Positions 35,433-43,929 of a DNA stretch of 64,000 nucleotides are shown here, piece after piece. Within the stretch, counting starts at the first letter, position 1; every line of letters starts with the position of its first letter. Source of the DNA: Sphingomonadaceae bacterium (GTDB taxonomy: Bacteria; Pseudomonadota; Alphaproteobacteria; Sphingomonadales; Sphingomonadaceae); NCBI GenBank assembly GCA_024236155.1, contig JACKLA010000005.1, forward strand, positions 1 to 64,000, written 5' to 3'. The notes beneath the pieces were generated by a model. The model was not told where the DNA came from. It made no database searches and saw only the letters and a program-made list of their open reading frames with translations. The translations under genes were made by a program, and so were the position numbers.

Positions 35433-36071
35433 GTGGCTGGCGCAGTGTTCTCAGTTGTCATCGCTGACGACCACGAGTTCGTTCGCATGGGCCTGCGGCA
35501 AACTCTGGACGCACTGGACGACTGCGAGATTGTGGGAGAAGCGGAGGACGGGCTTTCCGCAATCGGCCTGGCGAAGAACCTCCAGCCCGACCTGATGCTG
35601 CTCGACGCGGCCATGCCTTTGGCGCGCGGGATCGAGGTGTTGGCCGAGGTGCGGCGGTGGAGCCCGAAAACGAAGGTGGCGGTAATCACCGGGTTTACCG
35701 CTGGCAGCCTTCTCGCCGACTGGCTCAACGCCGGTGTGGAGGCGCTCTTTCTGAAAGACACCCCGAGCGAGGAATTCTGCGAGGGCATCCGCATCGTGCT
35801 GGAAGGCGGCAATTTCATCTCGCGCAGCGCTGCAAAACGGATCGAGGCTAATCAGTCGACGATCGACCTGACTGCGCGGGAGCGCGAGGTGCTGTCGCTG
35901 ATCGCCACAGGGCACATGAACACCGCGATCGCCGACCGGCTGCACATCAGCCCCAAGACGGTCGAGAAACATCGCGCCAGCCTGATGGCGAAACTCGGCG
36001 TGAATTCGGTGTCCGGGCTGCTGACGCATGCCTTGCGCGAAGGGCTGCTCGATGAACACCGCCAGTTGTAA
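35433..36071 (+). CDS. Response regulator, NarL/FixJ-LuxR type, 212 aa
   Basis: Receiver domain with Asp12/Asp13, phospho-acceptor Asp58 (MLLDAAMP) and Lys108 (FLKDT); LuxR-type HTH at about 145-205 (LTAREREVLSLIATG, IADRLHISPKTVEKHRASLMAKLG). GTG start at 35433. It is followed by the histidine kinase gene. Probable DNA target is the AATGGG...CCCCATT dyad found three times within 5 kb, including between this gene and the kinase. Confidence 0.93.
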   Translation: MAGAVFSVVIADDHEFVRMGLRQTLDALDDCEIVGEAEDGLSAIGLAKNLQPDLMLLDAAMPLARGIEVLAEVRRWSPKTKVAVITGFTAGSLLADWLNAGVEALFLKDTPSEEFCEGIRIVLEGGNFISRSAAKRIEANQSTIDLTAREREVLSLIATGHMNTAIADRLHISPKTVEKHRASLMAKLGVNSVSGLLTHALREGLLDEHRQL

Positions 36072-36078
36072 CTGGGCA

Positions 36079-36098
36079 AATGGGGTGTCCGCCCCATT
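36079..36098. promoter_or_regulatory. AATGGG/CCCCATT dyad, copy 2
   Basis: AATGGGGTGTCCGCCCCATT, arms AAATGGGG/CCCCATTT perfectly complementary, between the regulator stop (36071) and the kinase start (36133). Confidence 0.6.
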
Positions 36099-36132
36099 TC
36101 AACTATCCCCGTCACCAGCGCATGATGGCACG

Positions 36133-38127
36133 ATGGCCATGCCGATCCCCACCATCAGGCGCATGTTCACGCCAAAAATGCTGGCGCGTGCCCTTTTGTG
36201 CGTCTTGCTTCTGGTGTCCGGCGCAGTGCTGCACGCGCGCGATATCGTGATCCTGCAAGGCGGCCAGTTCGAAACGGATATCATGGCCGCGGACGCTGCG
36301 TCCGCTTTCGACCCCACGCACCAGCTCAGCGCGGAGGATATGCGCCAACGCCCTACCGCATTTCGTCCGATCGCCGGCAAGTATATCGACTTCGGAACCT
36401 ACGGCGAGAACCGCAACACCATCTGGGTTGCCGTCGACATTCGGAATGGCACGCCTGTACGGCAGGAATGGATCGTAAGCCTCCACCGTTCCTTCGTGCA
36501 GGACGTGCGGTTCTACCTTGCCGAGCGCGGCAGCAAGCCGGTGCAGCCCCTCCTCTCCGCCCGGTGGGGAGAGGTCGAGGTGGCGGGGGCGAAACCGGTC
36601 GGGCCTTTCCTCGCAGCACCATTCGCGCTTGATCCCGGTCAGGAAGCGACACTGCTGGTGGCGCTGCGCAACAACCACAGCCTTGCCCTGCCGCTCGAAA
36701 TCGCCACGCAGGAGGCCTATCAGCATTCGATCGCGCAGCGCGATCTGGTCAACTATCTCGCCTCGGGCGCATGGTTGGCGATGATCATTCTGATCCTCGT
36801 CATGGGCCCTGCGATCGGCTGGCGAGTGACGCTCGCCTTTGTCGCCTACCAGCTCTTCGCCATCTGCACGATCATGGGGGCGGAACTCTACCTGTTCCGG
36901 TGGGAATGGATGGATATCGGGGTGATCTATTTCACCGATATCCTGTTCTATATGCTGGTGGTGCTGAGCATGACCATCTTCGCTCAGGCGTTTTTCGAGA
37001 CCCGGCGAAATTTCCCGATTGCCCACAAGGTGATCCTGGTGTGGCAGGTCCTGTTCGTGATCGTCGCACCCTATGTCGCAGTGAACCACCCCGATCCCGA
37101 CTCGACCGGGCTCATCATCCCCTTCGTCCGCCCGGTTCTGCCGATGCTGATCTACATCGCCATCCACGGCATTCGCACAGGGCTGGTCGGTTCATGGCCA
37201 GTCCTGTTCGGCCTGCTCACCATCCTGACGGTAGGCGCGGTCGACAGCTACGAGAAGGCCAATCCCGGAGCTGTGCATCACGACACGATCCTTGAACTGG
37301 GACATATGGGCTTTCTGGTCGAGGGGCTGCTGTTCGCGATTGCGATCCTCTATCGCTTCATCCGCCTGCGTCACGACCACGAAGCGTCGCTGGAGGCGGC
37401 ACTTGCCGCCAGCCAGGAGAAACTGCGCCTCTCGCATGAACTTGCGGCCAGCCGCGAGCGTTTCGAGCGCGCCCGCACAGAAGCGCAGCAGAACCGGATC
37501 AAGGTGGCAAGCATGGGGCATGATCTGCGCCAGCCGCTGGCCGCCTTGCGCTCTGCCTTTGAACGGCGAACCAGCGAGGCCGATGACAGTGCCCGGCAGG
37601 TTGAAGCGGCGTTCGGCTTTCTAGAAGGTCTCGCGGCATCAAGCGACCAGTTCTCTGCAGACGATCATTCGTCAGACGTAGACGGTATCGAGATCTTTGC
37701 TGCGAGCGTGGTTCTGGGAACGACAAAGCAAATGTTCGGAATCGATGCGGTTGCGGCAGGTATCGAACTGCGTACCGTAGAGTGCGGCCATGCGATCCGA
37801 TGCAATCCGGTGATCGCCCTGAGGATCGCCAGCAACCTTGTGTCCAATGGAATACGCCATTCTGGTGCCAGCCGGATTGTTGTGGGCTATCGTCACCATG
37901 GCGACACTCTTGTGCTGCAAGTGTGGGACAACGGCCGGGGCATGCACGAAGACGAGGTCAGGCGCATGATGGCTCCCGGCGCGAAAGCGGCCGACAGCAC
38001 CGGCAACGGCCTCGGCCTCGGCCTGCATATCGTGCACACGCTCTGCGCCGAGCAGGGCTTTGCGTTGGACATCGCCAGCCAACCCGGACGGGGCACCCGG
38101 TTCTCCGTCGCGCTGCCCCGCGCATAG
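36133..38127 (+). CDS. 7TMR-DISM sensor histidine kinase, 664 aa
   Basis: Membrane sensor kinase. Start placed at the ATG at 36133 (MAMPIPTIRR), after the dyad. A signal segment (MLARALLCVLLLVSGAVLHA) is followed by a periplasmic 7TMR-DISM-extracellular domain (about 35-205), seven membrane helices (about 210-410), a short coiled coil (HDHEASLEAALAASQEKLRL), a HisKA-like H-box MGHDLRQPLAAL with His463, and an HATPase domain with NLVSNGIRHSGA, DNGRGM and GLGLGLHIV. DISM domains often bind carbohydrate-like or small organic ligands; the ligand is unknown. Cognate regulator is the gene immediately upstream. Confidence 0.92.
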   Translation: MAMPIPTIRRMFTPKMLARALLCVLLLVSGAVLHARDIVILQGGQFETDIMAADAASAFDPTHQLSAEDMRQRPTAFRPIAGKYIDFGTYGENRNTIWVAVDIRNGTPVRQEWIVSLHRSFVQDVRFYLAERGSKPVQPLLSARWGEVEVAGAKPVGPFLAAPFALDPGQEATLLVALRNNHSLALPLEIATQEAYQHSIAQRDLVNYLASGAWLAMIILILVMGPAIGWRVTLAFVAYQLFAICTIMGAELYLFRWEWMDIGVIYFTDILFYMLVVLSMTIFAQAFFETRRNFPIAHKVILVWQVLFVIVAPYVAVNHPDPDSTGLIIPFVRPVLPMLIYIAIHGIRTGLVGSWPVLFGLLTILTVGAVDSYEKANPGAVHHDTILELGHMGFLVEGLLFAIAILYRFIRLRHDHEASLEAALAASQEKLRLSHELAASRERFERARTEAQQNRIKVASMGHDLRQPLAALRSAFERRTSEADDSARQVEAAFGFLEGLAASSDQFSADDHSSDVDGIEIFAASVVLGTTKQMFGIDAVAAGIELRTVECGHAIRCNPVIALRIASNLVSNGIRHSGASRIVVGYRHHGDTLVLQVWDNGRGMHEDEVRRMMAPGAKAADSTGNGLGLGLHIVHTLCAEQGFALDIASQPGRGTRFSVALPRA

Positions 38128-38146
38128 GAGAACCGATCTCGGCACA

Positions 38147-38166
38147 ATTGGGTGATTGACCCCATA
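38147..38166. promoter_or_regulatory. AATGGG/CCCCATT dyad, copy 3
   Basis: ATTGGGTGATTGACCCCATA, 15 of 20 bases as in copy 1, ending 74 bp before the start codon at 38241, essentially the spacing seen at copy 1. Confidence 0.55.
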
Positions 38167-38240
38167 CAATGCGCCCCGCCTTTCCGCTCTGATCGCAATG
38201 TCCAAAGCGACATTTGATCAAACGGCGAAAGGAAATTGCC

Positions 38241-38684
38241 ATGACGAAATCACTCACGATGCTTGCCATCGCGGCCACCAGCTTCGGTCTGGCTGCCTGC
38301 GTTCCGCTCGACCTGCCCGTCTCGAGCGGCGGCTCGTCTTACCAGGCCGAAAGGCCGATCTACGCGCCCTCGTCGGTCAGCGTCGACGGCGACACTATCG
38401 AGGTCCGGGTCGAACGCAGCGGCGGAATGTACGCCGATCGCAACCAGGTGGCCCTTTGCCTCCACAACACCCGCGGATGGGACAAGCAGTTCGGCATCGA
38501 CGGCTACCCACCAATCCGGGTCAGCGCGGGTCAGGTGCAATGCACCCCGGTCAATGCCGCTGCCCATAATGTGCGGTTCTGGAAGGCCAAGACCTTCGGC
38601 GTGCTGATGGATCAGGGCACGCGCTCGTTCAATCTCGTCAATCTCGAAACCGGCTCGGTCCACATGTACTGGGGCTCGGATTAA
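38241..38684 (+). CDS. Small lipoprotein, KAKTFGV family, 147 aa
   Basis: ATG at 38241 with AAAGGA upstream. Lipoprotein signal peptide MTKSLTMLAIAATSFGLAAC (lipobox LAAC, Cys20 lipidated). Paralogue of the secreted protein at 33537-33926, with SVDGDTIEVRVERSGG, VALCLHNTRGWDKQFG, QCTP and FWKAKTFGVLMDQGTRSFNL matching in order. The mature part is of similar length; one copy is soluble, the other membrane-anchored. Function unknown. Confidence 0.75.
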   Translation: MTKSLTMLAIAATSFGLAACVPLDLPVSSGGSSYQAERPIYAPSSVSVDGDTIEVRVERSGGMYADRNQVALCLHNTRGWDKQFGIDGYPPIRVSAGQVQCTPVNAAAHNVRFWKAKTFGVLMDQGTRSFNLVNLETGSVHMYWGSD

Positions 38685-38702
38685 AACCTGCGACAATCGG
38701 GC

Positions 38703-38728
38703 GGCGGAGCTGCTGTTGGCGCTCCGCC
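38703..38728 (+). terminator. Terminator-like hairpin after the lipoprotein gene
   Basis: GGCGGAGC (38703-38710) and GCTCCGCC (38721-38728) pair perfectly around a 10-nt loop, 19 nt after the stop; no T-run follows. Confidence 0.5.
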
Positions 38729-38759
38729 TCCTCGTCCTGCCAGAGCTGGAGAATGGCAC

Positions 38760-39374
38760 ATGATATTCACCCGAACAGCCACCTATGTCCGCCGGACCGC
38801 ATTTGCACTCATCCTTGCGTTTGCTTCCGGCTCAGCGCAGCCAAACGACGCGGTGACAGGCAGCGCCCAGACTGAAGAGCCGGCCAAACCGGATCAAACT
38901 CTGTGCGACGGAACAGGCGAGAAAAGCTACTTCGAAGCGGATGCGGTGAACTTGCCAATCCACGTCTCGTTGTGCGGCTCTGGAGATCTGGCCGGGCCGG
39001 GCGGATGGATCGAATATCGGCAAGGCTACGCAGACCAGGCAGGCCGCATGGTCTTTCCCGACAACCGCGAAAGCTCGCGCAGCGCCTTCGGCTTTGCCGA
39101 ACTACGGCGAATGGGAATATACGATGCATGGATGAAGTTCACCCTTGGCGGGATGGAATTCACTCTCTCGGAAGCGGTCATCGTCGCCACCAACGATCCA
39201 GCGATGACCACACACACCGCTGGACTATCGATCGACCCTGCTCCCGGCGACGAAGGCACTGAGGCGCTGTTCCTTGAATTGCAGCCCCACAGCGATCTTG
39301 CACAACTCGGTGCGCTGTCAGGCGCGCTGCCGGAGTGCCACTTTGATCTGGGTTGCGATGCCAACGAGCCCTGA
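38760..39374 (+). CDS. Hypothetical exported protein, 204 aa
   Basis: ATG at 38760 with GGAGAA upstream. Signal peptide about 26 residues (FALILAFASGSAQ). The mature protein has paired cysteines (TLCDGTG, SLCGSGD, PECHFDLGCD) and an acidic tail; no recognised domain. It follows the KAKTFGV lipoprotein by 75 bp and could share its promoter, but shows no sequence likeness to that family. Confidence 0.65.
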   Translation: MIFTRTATYVRRTAFALILAFASGSAQPNDAVTGSAQTEEPAKPDQTLCDGTGEKSYFEADAVNLPIHVSLCGSGDLAGPGGWIEYRQGYADQAGRMVFPDNRESSRSAFGFAELRRMGIYDAWMKFTLGGMEFTLSEAVIVATNDPAMTTHTAGLSIDPAPGDEGTEALFLELQPHSDLAQLGALSGALPECHFDLGCDANEP

Positions 39375-39586
39375 CCCTGCAGCACCGATCGGCAATGGCC
39401 AATATTCCCTCACTGTGAGGCTGGTTGTTTGTCCCACGGCTTTTGGCTGAGGGTGATACCGACCCTTTCAGCGCGAGACGGGATACAATCCGGCGTGCGC
39501 AGATATCTCTGGCGCGTGCGGGTTACGCCACTCGATTCCGAAACTGGCCGGGCGGGCTAACAGAACATTCCGTTTTGTCCTCTCCC

Positions 39587-40654
39587 TCAATCATGGGCAG
39601 CACCGCCGATCTCAACCATGTGCGCGCTGTAAAAGCGCAATGCTGCAGGATGGACTTCGTCAGCCCGCAGGCCGTCCCAATTGGCCATCGAAGCTGCGTC
39701 ATCGGGCAGGCCGGCAACAAGGCGTCCGTGCTGCTCGATGCATGTGAGAACAGCGGTGACCAGTGCATCATCGGTGCTCTCCCACCCCGCCAATCCCTGC
39801 TTGAACGAAAGCAAGGCAACAGGATCGTCCAGTCCAACCACCCCGGATTCTCCCAGATCATAGGTCGAAACCCGCACCCTTCCGACCGAGAGATCATTTG
39901 CAATGTTGATCCTGTTCACCGCGTCTTGCCCGACCGGGATCCATCCGCCAGGCTGGTTTACCGCCAGGCTAGGGAACCATGGGCGATAGCCCTGCGGCGA
40001 TCTGAGCAGCAAGTTCCAGGAAACAGCGTCAACACGTCCTTCCGCGATCGCATCGGGCAGTTCTGCAGGGCCAACATGCACCAGTTCGACCTGATCGAGA
40101 ATGCCCCAGCCATCGCGCAACAACAACTCGGTGTAGAGCCGCACCGCGCCCGGACGCGGCTCTGCAGCGATCCGCTTGCCGATCAGATCCTGCGGCGTCC
40201 GGACATCAGGCGAGAAGGCGTAAATGCCAACACCGACGTCATAGAGTGATGAGAGAAACTTCAGGTCTGGATTTGGACGCACGAAGGAATGCCATTCAGG
40301 CCCCGCTCCTGCGATTGCGCTGCGCAAATGCAACGGCGTGATGATCGGGAGTTCACCGCTTTTTTGCGTCGCGGTTACTTCTCCGATTTCGTTGATCGAG
40401 TCTGGCAACGCGACCGCACTAATCGCGGCAGTGGGCACACCGGGACAGCTATCGAGGGCGTCCGCCAGCTGCTGGTTGTACTCATAAAGGATGACCTTGG
40501 GTGGCGCCGGAGAATAGATCGTCAGGCGTTCCGGGATAGTGCCATCAGCGGATGCCGTTCCAGCACATGCCCCCAGAAGCAGTGCCAATCCCGCCAGCCA
40601 GAAACACGTGCTGCCCAGCCTGGTTTGATCCTCCCAGCCGTCTTTTCGCCCCAT
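39587..40654 (-). CDS. TAXI-like substrate-binding lipoprotein A, 355 aa
   Basis: Start at the ATG at 40654 (MGRKDGWEDQ) with AAGGAGAGG 7 nt upstream. Lipoprotein signal ending LLLGAC. The mature part resembles TAXI-family/periplasmic binding proteins (two-lobed): LTIYSPAPPKVILYEYNQQLAD, LIGKRIAAEPRPGAVRLYTE, GWGILDQVELVHVGPAELPDAI.EGRVDAVSW. It is a paralogue of the protein at 43930-44949. No TRAP permease is present; the neighbour is a TonB receptor, so it may hand substrate to another transporter or sense it. The divergent promoter region carries the TGTCAACA dyad. Confidence 0.75.
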   Translation of the reverse strand: MGRKDGWEDQTRLGSTCFWLAGLALLLGACAGTASADGTIPERLTIYSPAPPKVILYEYNQQLADALDSCPGVPTAAISAVALPDSINEIGEVTATQKSGELPIITPLHLRSAIAGAGPEWHSFVRPNPDLKFLSSLYDVGVGIYAFSPDVRTPQDLIGKRIAAEPRPGAVRLYTELLLRDGWGILDQVELVHVGPAELPDAIAEGRVDAVSWNLLLRSPQGYRPWFPSLAVNQPGGWIPVGQDAVNRINIANDLSVGRVRVSTYDLGESGVVGLDDPVALLSFKQGLAGWESTDDALVTAVLTCIEQHGRLVAGLPDDAASMANWDGLRADEVHPAALRFYSAHMVEIGGAAHD

Positions 40655-40726
40655 GAAAGCCTCTCCTTGCCCGGTTGCCACCACGTTTCATTCGGGAACC
40701 GCGATATCGACAGCGTGTGACCATAC

Positions 40727-40765
40727 TGTCAACACTTGAGGATTCTTTTCATAAATGTGTTGACA
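40727..40765. promoter_or_regulatory. TGTCAACA operator, 30-bp spaced dyad (TonB receptor / lipoprotein A)
   Basis: TGTCAACAC (40727-40735) and its inverted partner GTGTTGACA (40757-40765), with starts 30 bp apart, between the divergent lipoprotein A (start 40654) and TonB receptor (start 40973). The left site extends to ACTGTCAACACTTGAG, identical over 16 bp to the site at 61755-61769. Confidence 0.7.
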
Positions 40766-40972
40766 TATTTTTCGAACTTGCCACTGTTGCGCCTGATAGA
40801 TCGCAGCAGATGCGGCACAGGAGAAGGATGGAAAGGCACTTGGGCTAACGGCGGAATGCACCGCGCGCCCTTCACTTGTCGCAAAAATTGAATGTGCTTG
40901 GGCTCGCGGGTGATTTCCGTGCGCCTGCTTGCAGTTTGTCGACAAAATCTAGGTTAATGGGAGGAACTCGAA

Positions 40973-43678
40973 ATGAAATCAGGCAATCATGACACGCGAC
41001 GTTCCGGTGCGCGCGCAAGCGGTCGCCAGTTGGGCCGCTGTCTTGCCGGTGTTGCGCTCACCGCGCTTGCAGCGGGCAGCTTGCCCGGAACCGCCAACGC
41101 GCAGGAAGAGGGTGAAGAAGCGCAGGCGTCCGACAAACCAATTCTGGTCACCGGCACGCGTATCCGCGGCATCGATCCGACAGGCTCCAATGTCATTGCC
41201 ATTGGAAATGATGAGTTCGACAATTCGTTGATCATCAGCGCGCAGGACCTGGTCAACCAGATCCCGCAGAACGAAGGCGCAGGTTTCAACGAAGCCACTT
41301 TCGCTCAGGTCTTCGTCGGCGCGAACACGACGCGCGCAGGTTCCGTCAATCTGCGTGGCGTCGGCAACAGCGCGACGTTGATGCTGCTCGATGGCCATCG
41401 CATCGTGCCCAGCGGCACCGGATCGACGCTCAGCGACCCTTCGGATATCCCGATCTCCGCCACCCAGCGCGTCGAAGTGATCGCTGACGGTGCCTCGGCC
41501 ATTTACGGCGCTGACGCCGTCGCGGGCGTATACAATGTTATCCTGCGCCGTGACCTTGATGGTGTCGAGGCGAAAGCCGTTTATGGTTTTGCCGACGATA
41601 TGGATCAGTGGTCGGTTGCGATCGCGGGTGGTCAGGTGTGGTCCACCGGCCAGGTCATGCTTGCTTATGAGCACATGGAACGCTCGTCCCTTTCGGGCTT
41701 TGATCGCAGCTTCTACAAGTCCGACAATACGCCCGAGGGTGGGACCGATTACAGCTCGGTGCAGTGCAATCCCGGCACGCTGAATGTCAATGGTCAGTCG
41801 TATCCGATCCCTGCAGGCGGCAATGTGACGCCTGCGGATCTGGTGGCTGGTGCTCCGAACCGTTGCGACCTTACCAGCTACAACGATCTGCTCCCCAACC
41901 AAAATCGCGAATCCCTCGCGATGACCTTCGAGCAGGACTTCACCGACTGGCTCCAACTGTCGCTCGCGGGCATCTACTCGCACCGGACATTCGATGGTGA
42001 CTTTACCACCCAAGGGCCTTCGCGCACGGAGCAGACTCTGGTGATCGGTGCTGCCAATCCATATCTGGTCCTGCCCGCCGGGGTAACCCCGATGGGGCCA
42101 GTGACAGTCGATTATTCCTTCCTGCCCGAATATGGTGCCCTCACCTACAGCGGGTACAACAAGCGCTATGAGATCATCGGCGGCTTCAACATCTCGTTGC
42201 CGAGCGACTGGAAGGTTTGGCTGGGCGGCGTCTATGGCTATGGACACGCATTCCAGACACAACCGAACTACAGCCGCTCCGCCGCAGGTGCAGCGTTGAA
42301 CACCCCCGATCCGGCAGCGGCGTTCAATCCCTTCGGCGGCAACAGCACGGATTTGATCGACGGGATCTACAGCGATGTCTTCGCGCCTTACGGTACCAAC
42401 AAGATCCGTGTTTTCGAACTGCGTGGCGATGGCCCGCTGTTCGAGATGCCGGCAGGCACCGCACGCATGGCCGTCGGCTATGAGTTCGCCAAGAACAGCT
42501 TCTTCGGCGGATCGTTGCTGGGTTCGGCGGCGAACCCTTCGACCAACCCATCCTATATCGACCGCAAGGTGCACTCGGTCTTCTCGGAAATCTACCTGCC
42601 TTTGGTCGATTCCGATGGCTTCGGTACGCTCGATCTGTCGGCGGCACTTCGCTACGACGACTATTCGGACTTTGGCTCGACGACCAATCCGAAGGTTGGC
42701 CTGACCTACGAACCAACCGATGGCCTCACCTTCAATGCAAGCTATGGCACCTCATTCCGCGCGCCCCAGCTCGACCTCCTGCCGATCCGCAAGCAGGTCG
42801 CCCTGATCTCGAGCGGAACCCGGCTCGATCCAACGCGCGGAAATGTGCAGGTTCCAACGATCAGTATTATCGCTGGTAACCCTGATCTGGAGCCGGAAGA
42901 AGCGACAACCTGGAGCTTCGGTGCTACCTGGGAACCGGCTTCGGTCCCTGGCTTGCGCGCGAATATCAACTACTTCAGCCTGAAGTACACGAACCAGATC
43001 ACCTCGATTAACAACGATCCGTCGGTCCTCGCCCGTCGGAGTGAATATGGTGATCTCATCACGGAATATCCGACCGGCATCAGCGGTGCCGGGGTTCTTG
43101 CACTTCCTGAAGTCCAGGCCCTGATAGCCGAAGGTGTGCTTCCGGCGTTCAGCCCGGCAGGAACCTATTTCTACGTGATCGATGGTCGCGCTTACAACTT
43201 GGGTGCTTCCAAGGCTGAAGGCCTCGACTTCGATCTGTCGTACAATATGGACCTGGGTTCGGGTAACCTCACAACGCGCGTGAACGGGTCATACTTCCTG
43301 ACTTACAAGACCCGTCGCACCGATGTCTCGCCGACGCTCGACCAGCTCAACACCCTGAGCTTCCCGATGCGGTTCAAAGCACGCGGAACACTGTTCTGGT
43401 CTACCGACAAATACGATTTGGGTGCTTATGCAAGCTTCACCAACGCGTACCAGAACCCGGTGTCCAGCAACATCACGGATGTGAGCGCCCATCTAACGTT
43501 TGACCTCCACGCCGCGACACATCTCGACTTGGGAGGAATTGAAACGACCTTGGCCGTCGACGCCCGGAACGTGTTCGACAAGGATCCGCCTTTCGTGGAT
43601 GTCGATGGTGGTTACGACCCGTATCAGGCAAGTGCCGTCGGACGGTTGGTCACAGTGTCTTTGAGCACGAAGTTCTAA
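40973..43678 (+). CDS. TonB-dependent outer-membrane receptor, 901 aa
   Basis: Signal peptide of about 44 residues (CLAGVALTALAAGSLPGTANAQ), TonB-box region near DKPILVTGTRI, plug domain about 60-180 (AQDLVNQIPQNEGAGFNEAT, SVNLRGVGNSATLMLLDGHRIVP, VEVIADGASAIYGADAVAGVYNVIL), then a beta-barrel ending in an aromatic residue (LVTVSLSTKF). The plug motifs are those of the sphingomonad oligosaccharide/aromatic receptor branch, not siderophore type. Flanked by two paralogous binding lipoproteins and inside the gamma-resorcylate region, so it probably imports the aromatic precursor. Strong terminator follows at 43704. Confidence 0.93.
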   Translation: MKSGNHDTRRSGARASGRQLGRCLAGVALTALAAGSLPGTANAQEEGEEAQASDKPILVTGTRIRGIDPTGSNVIAIGNDEFDNSLIISAQDLVNQIPQNEGAGFNEATFAQVFVGANTTRAGSVNLRGVGNSATLMLLDGHRIVPSGTGSTLSDPSDIPISATQRVEVIADGASAIYGADAVAGVYNVILRRDLDGVEAKAVYGFADDMDQWSVAIAGGQVWSTGQVMLAYEHMERSSLSGFDRSFYKSDNTPEGGTDYSSVQCNPGTLNVNGQSYPIPAGGNVTPADLVAGAPNRCDLTSYNDLLPNQNRESLAMTFEQDFTDWLQLSLAGIYSHRTFDGDFTTQGPSRTEQTLVIGAANPYLVLPAGVTPMGPVTVDYSFLPEYGALTYSGYNKRYEIIGGFNISLPSDWKVWLGGVYGYGHAFQTQPNYSRSAAGAALNTPDPAAAFNPFGGNSTDLIDGIYSDVFAPYGTNKIRVFELRGDGPLFEMPAGTARMAVGYEFAKNSFFGGSLLGSAANPSTNPSYIDRKVHSVFSEIYLPLVDSDGFGTLDLSAALRYDDYSDFGSTTNPKVGLTYEPTDGLTFNASYGTSFRAPQLDLLPIRKQVALISSGTRLDPTRGNVQVPTISIIAGNPDLEPEEATTWSFGATWEPASVPGLRANINYFSLKYTNQITSINNDPSVLARRSEYGDLITEYPTGISGAGVLALPEVQALIAEGVLPAFSPAGTYFYVIDGRAYNLGASKAEGLDFDLSYNMDLGSGNLTTRVNGSYFLTYKTRRTDVSPTLDQLNTLSFPMRFKARGTLFWSTDKYDLGAYASFTNAYQNPVSSNITDVSAHLTFDLHAATHLDLGGIETTLAVDARNVFDKDPPFVDVDGGYDPYQASAVGRLVTVSLSTKF

Positions 43679-43703
43679 CCGACAGTAGTCGCTGAACAGA
43701 CCT

Positions 43704-43731
43704 CCCCGCCCCTCTCACCCGAGGGGCGGGG
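43704..43731 (+). terminator. Rho-independent terminator of the TonB receptor
   Basis: CCCCGCCCCTC-TCACCC-GAGGGGCGGGG: 11-bp perfect stem, 6-nt loop, then ATTTTCATTTTC; 26 nt after the stop. Confidence 0.88.
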
Positions 43732-43929
43732 ATTTTCATTTTCAGCGTGCTGCCCGCGCTCCTGATTCCCTCCACCATCACGGTCGAGCAGTATCCTCCT
43801 GCTCGCCGATGGCATGACAAGTTGTCGCCCGAGGGGTTGGTGTGTGCCATCGGGCATGGCCCGACAACCACAGACCGAGTGAGCGGCCTCAAGGGCGAGC
43901 ATTAGTTTCGTGAGACCGGCAGAACCGGA

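Noticed and set aside
39400..39425. CCTCACTGTGAGG near 39,408 as a terminator or operator
   Set aside because: Short palindrome with a one-base centre, no T-run and no second copy found; too little to call.
40979..42574. 531-residue minus-strand frame opposite the TonB receptor
   Set aside because: No domain or ribosome-binding site; the plus strand encodes a clear receptor.
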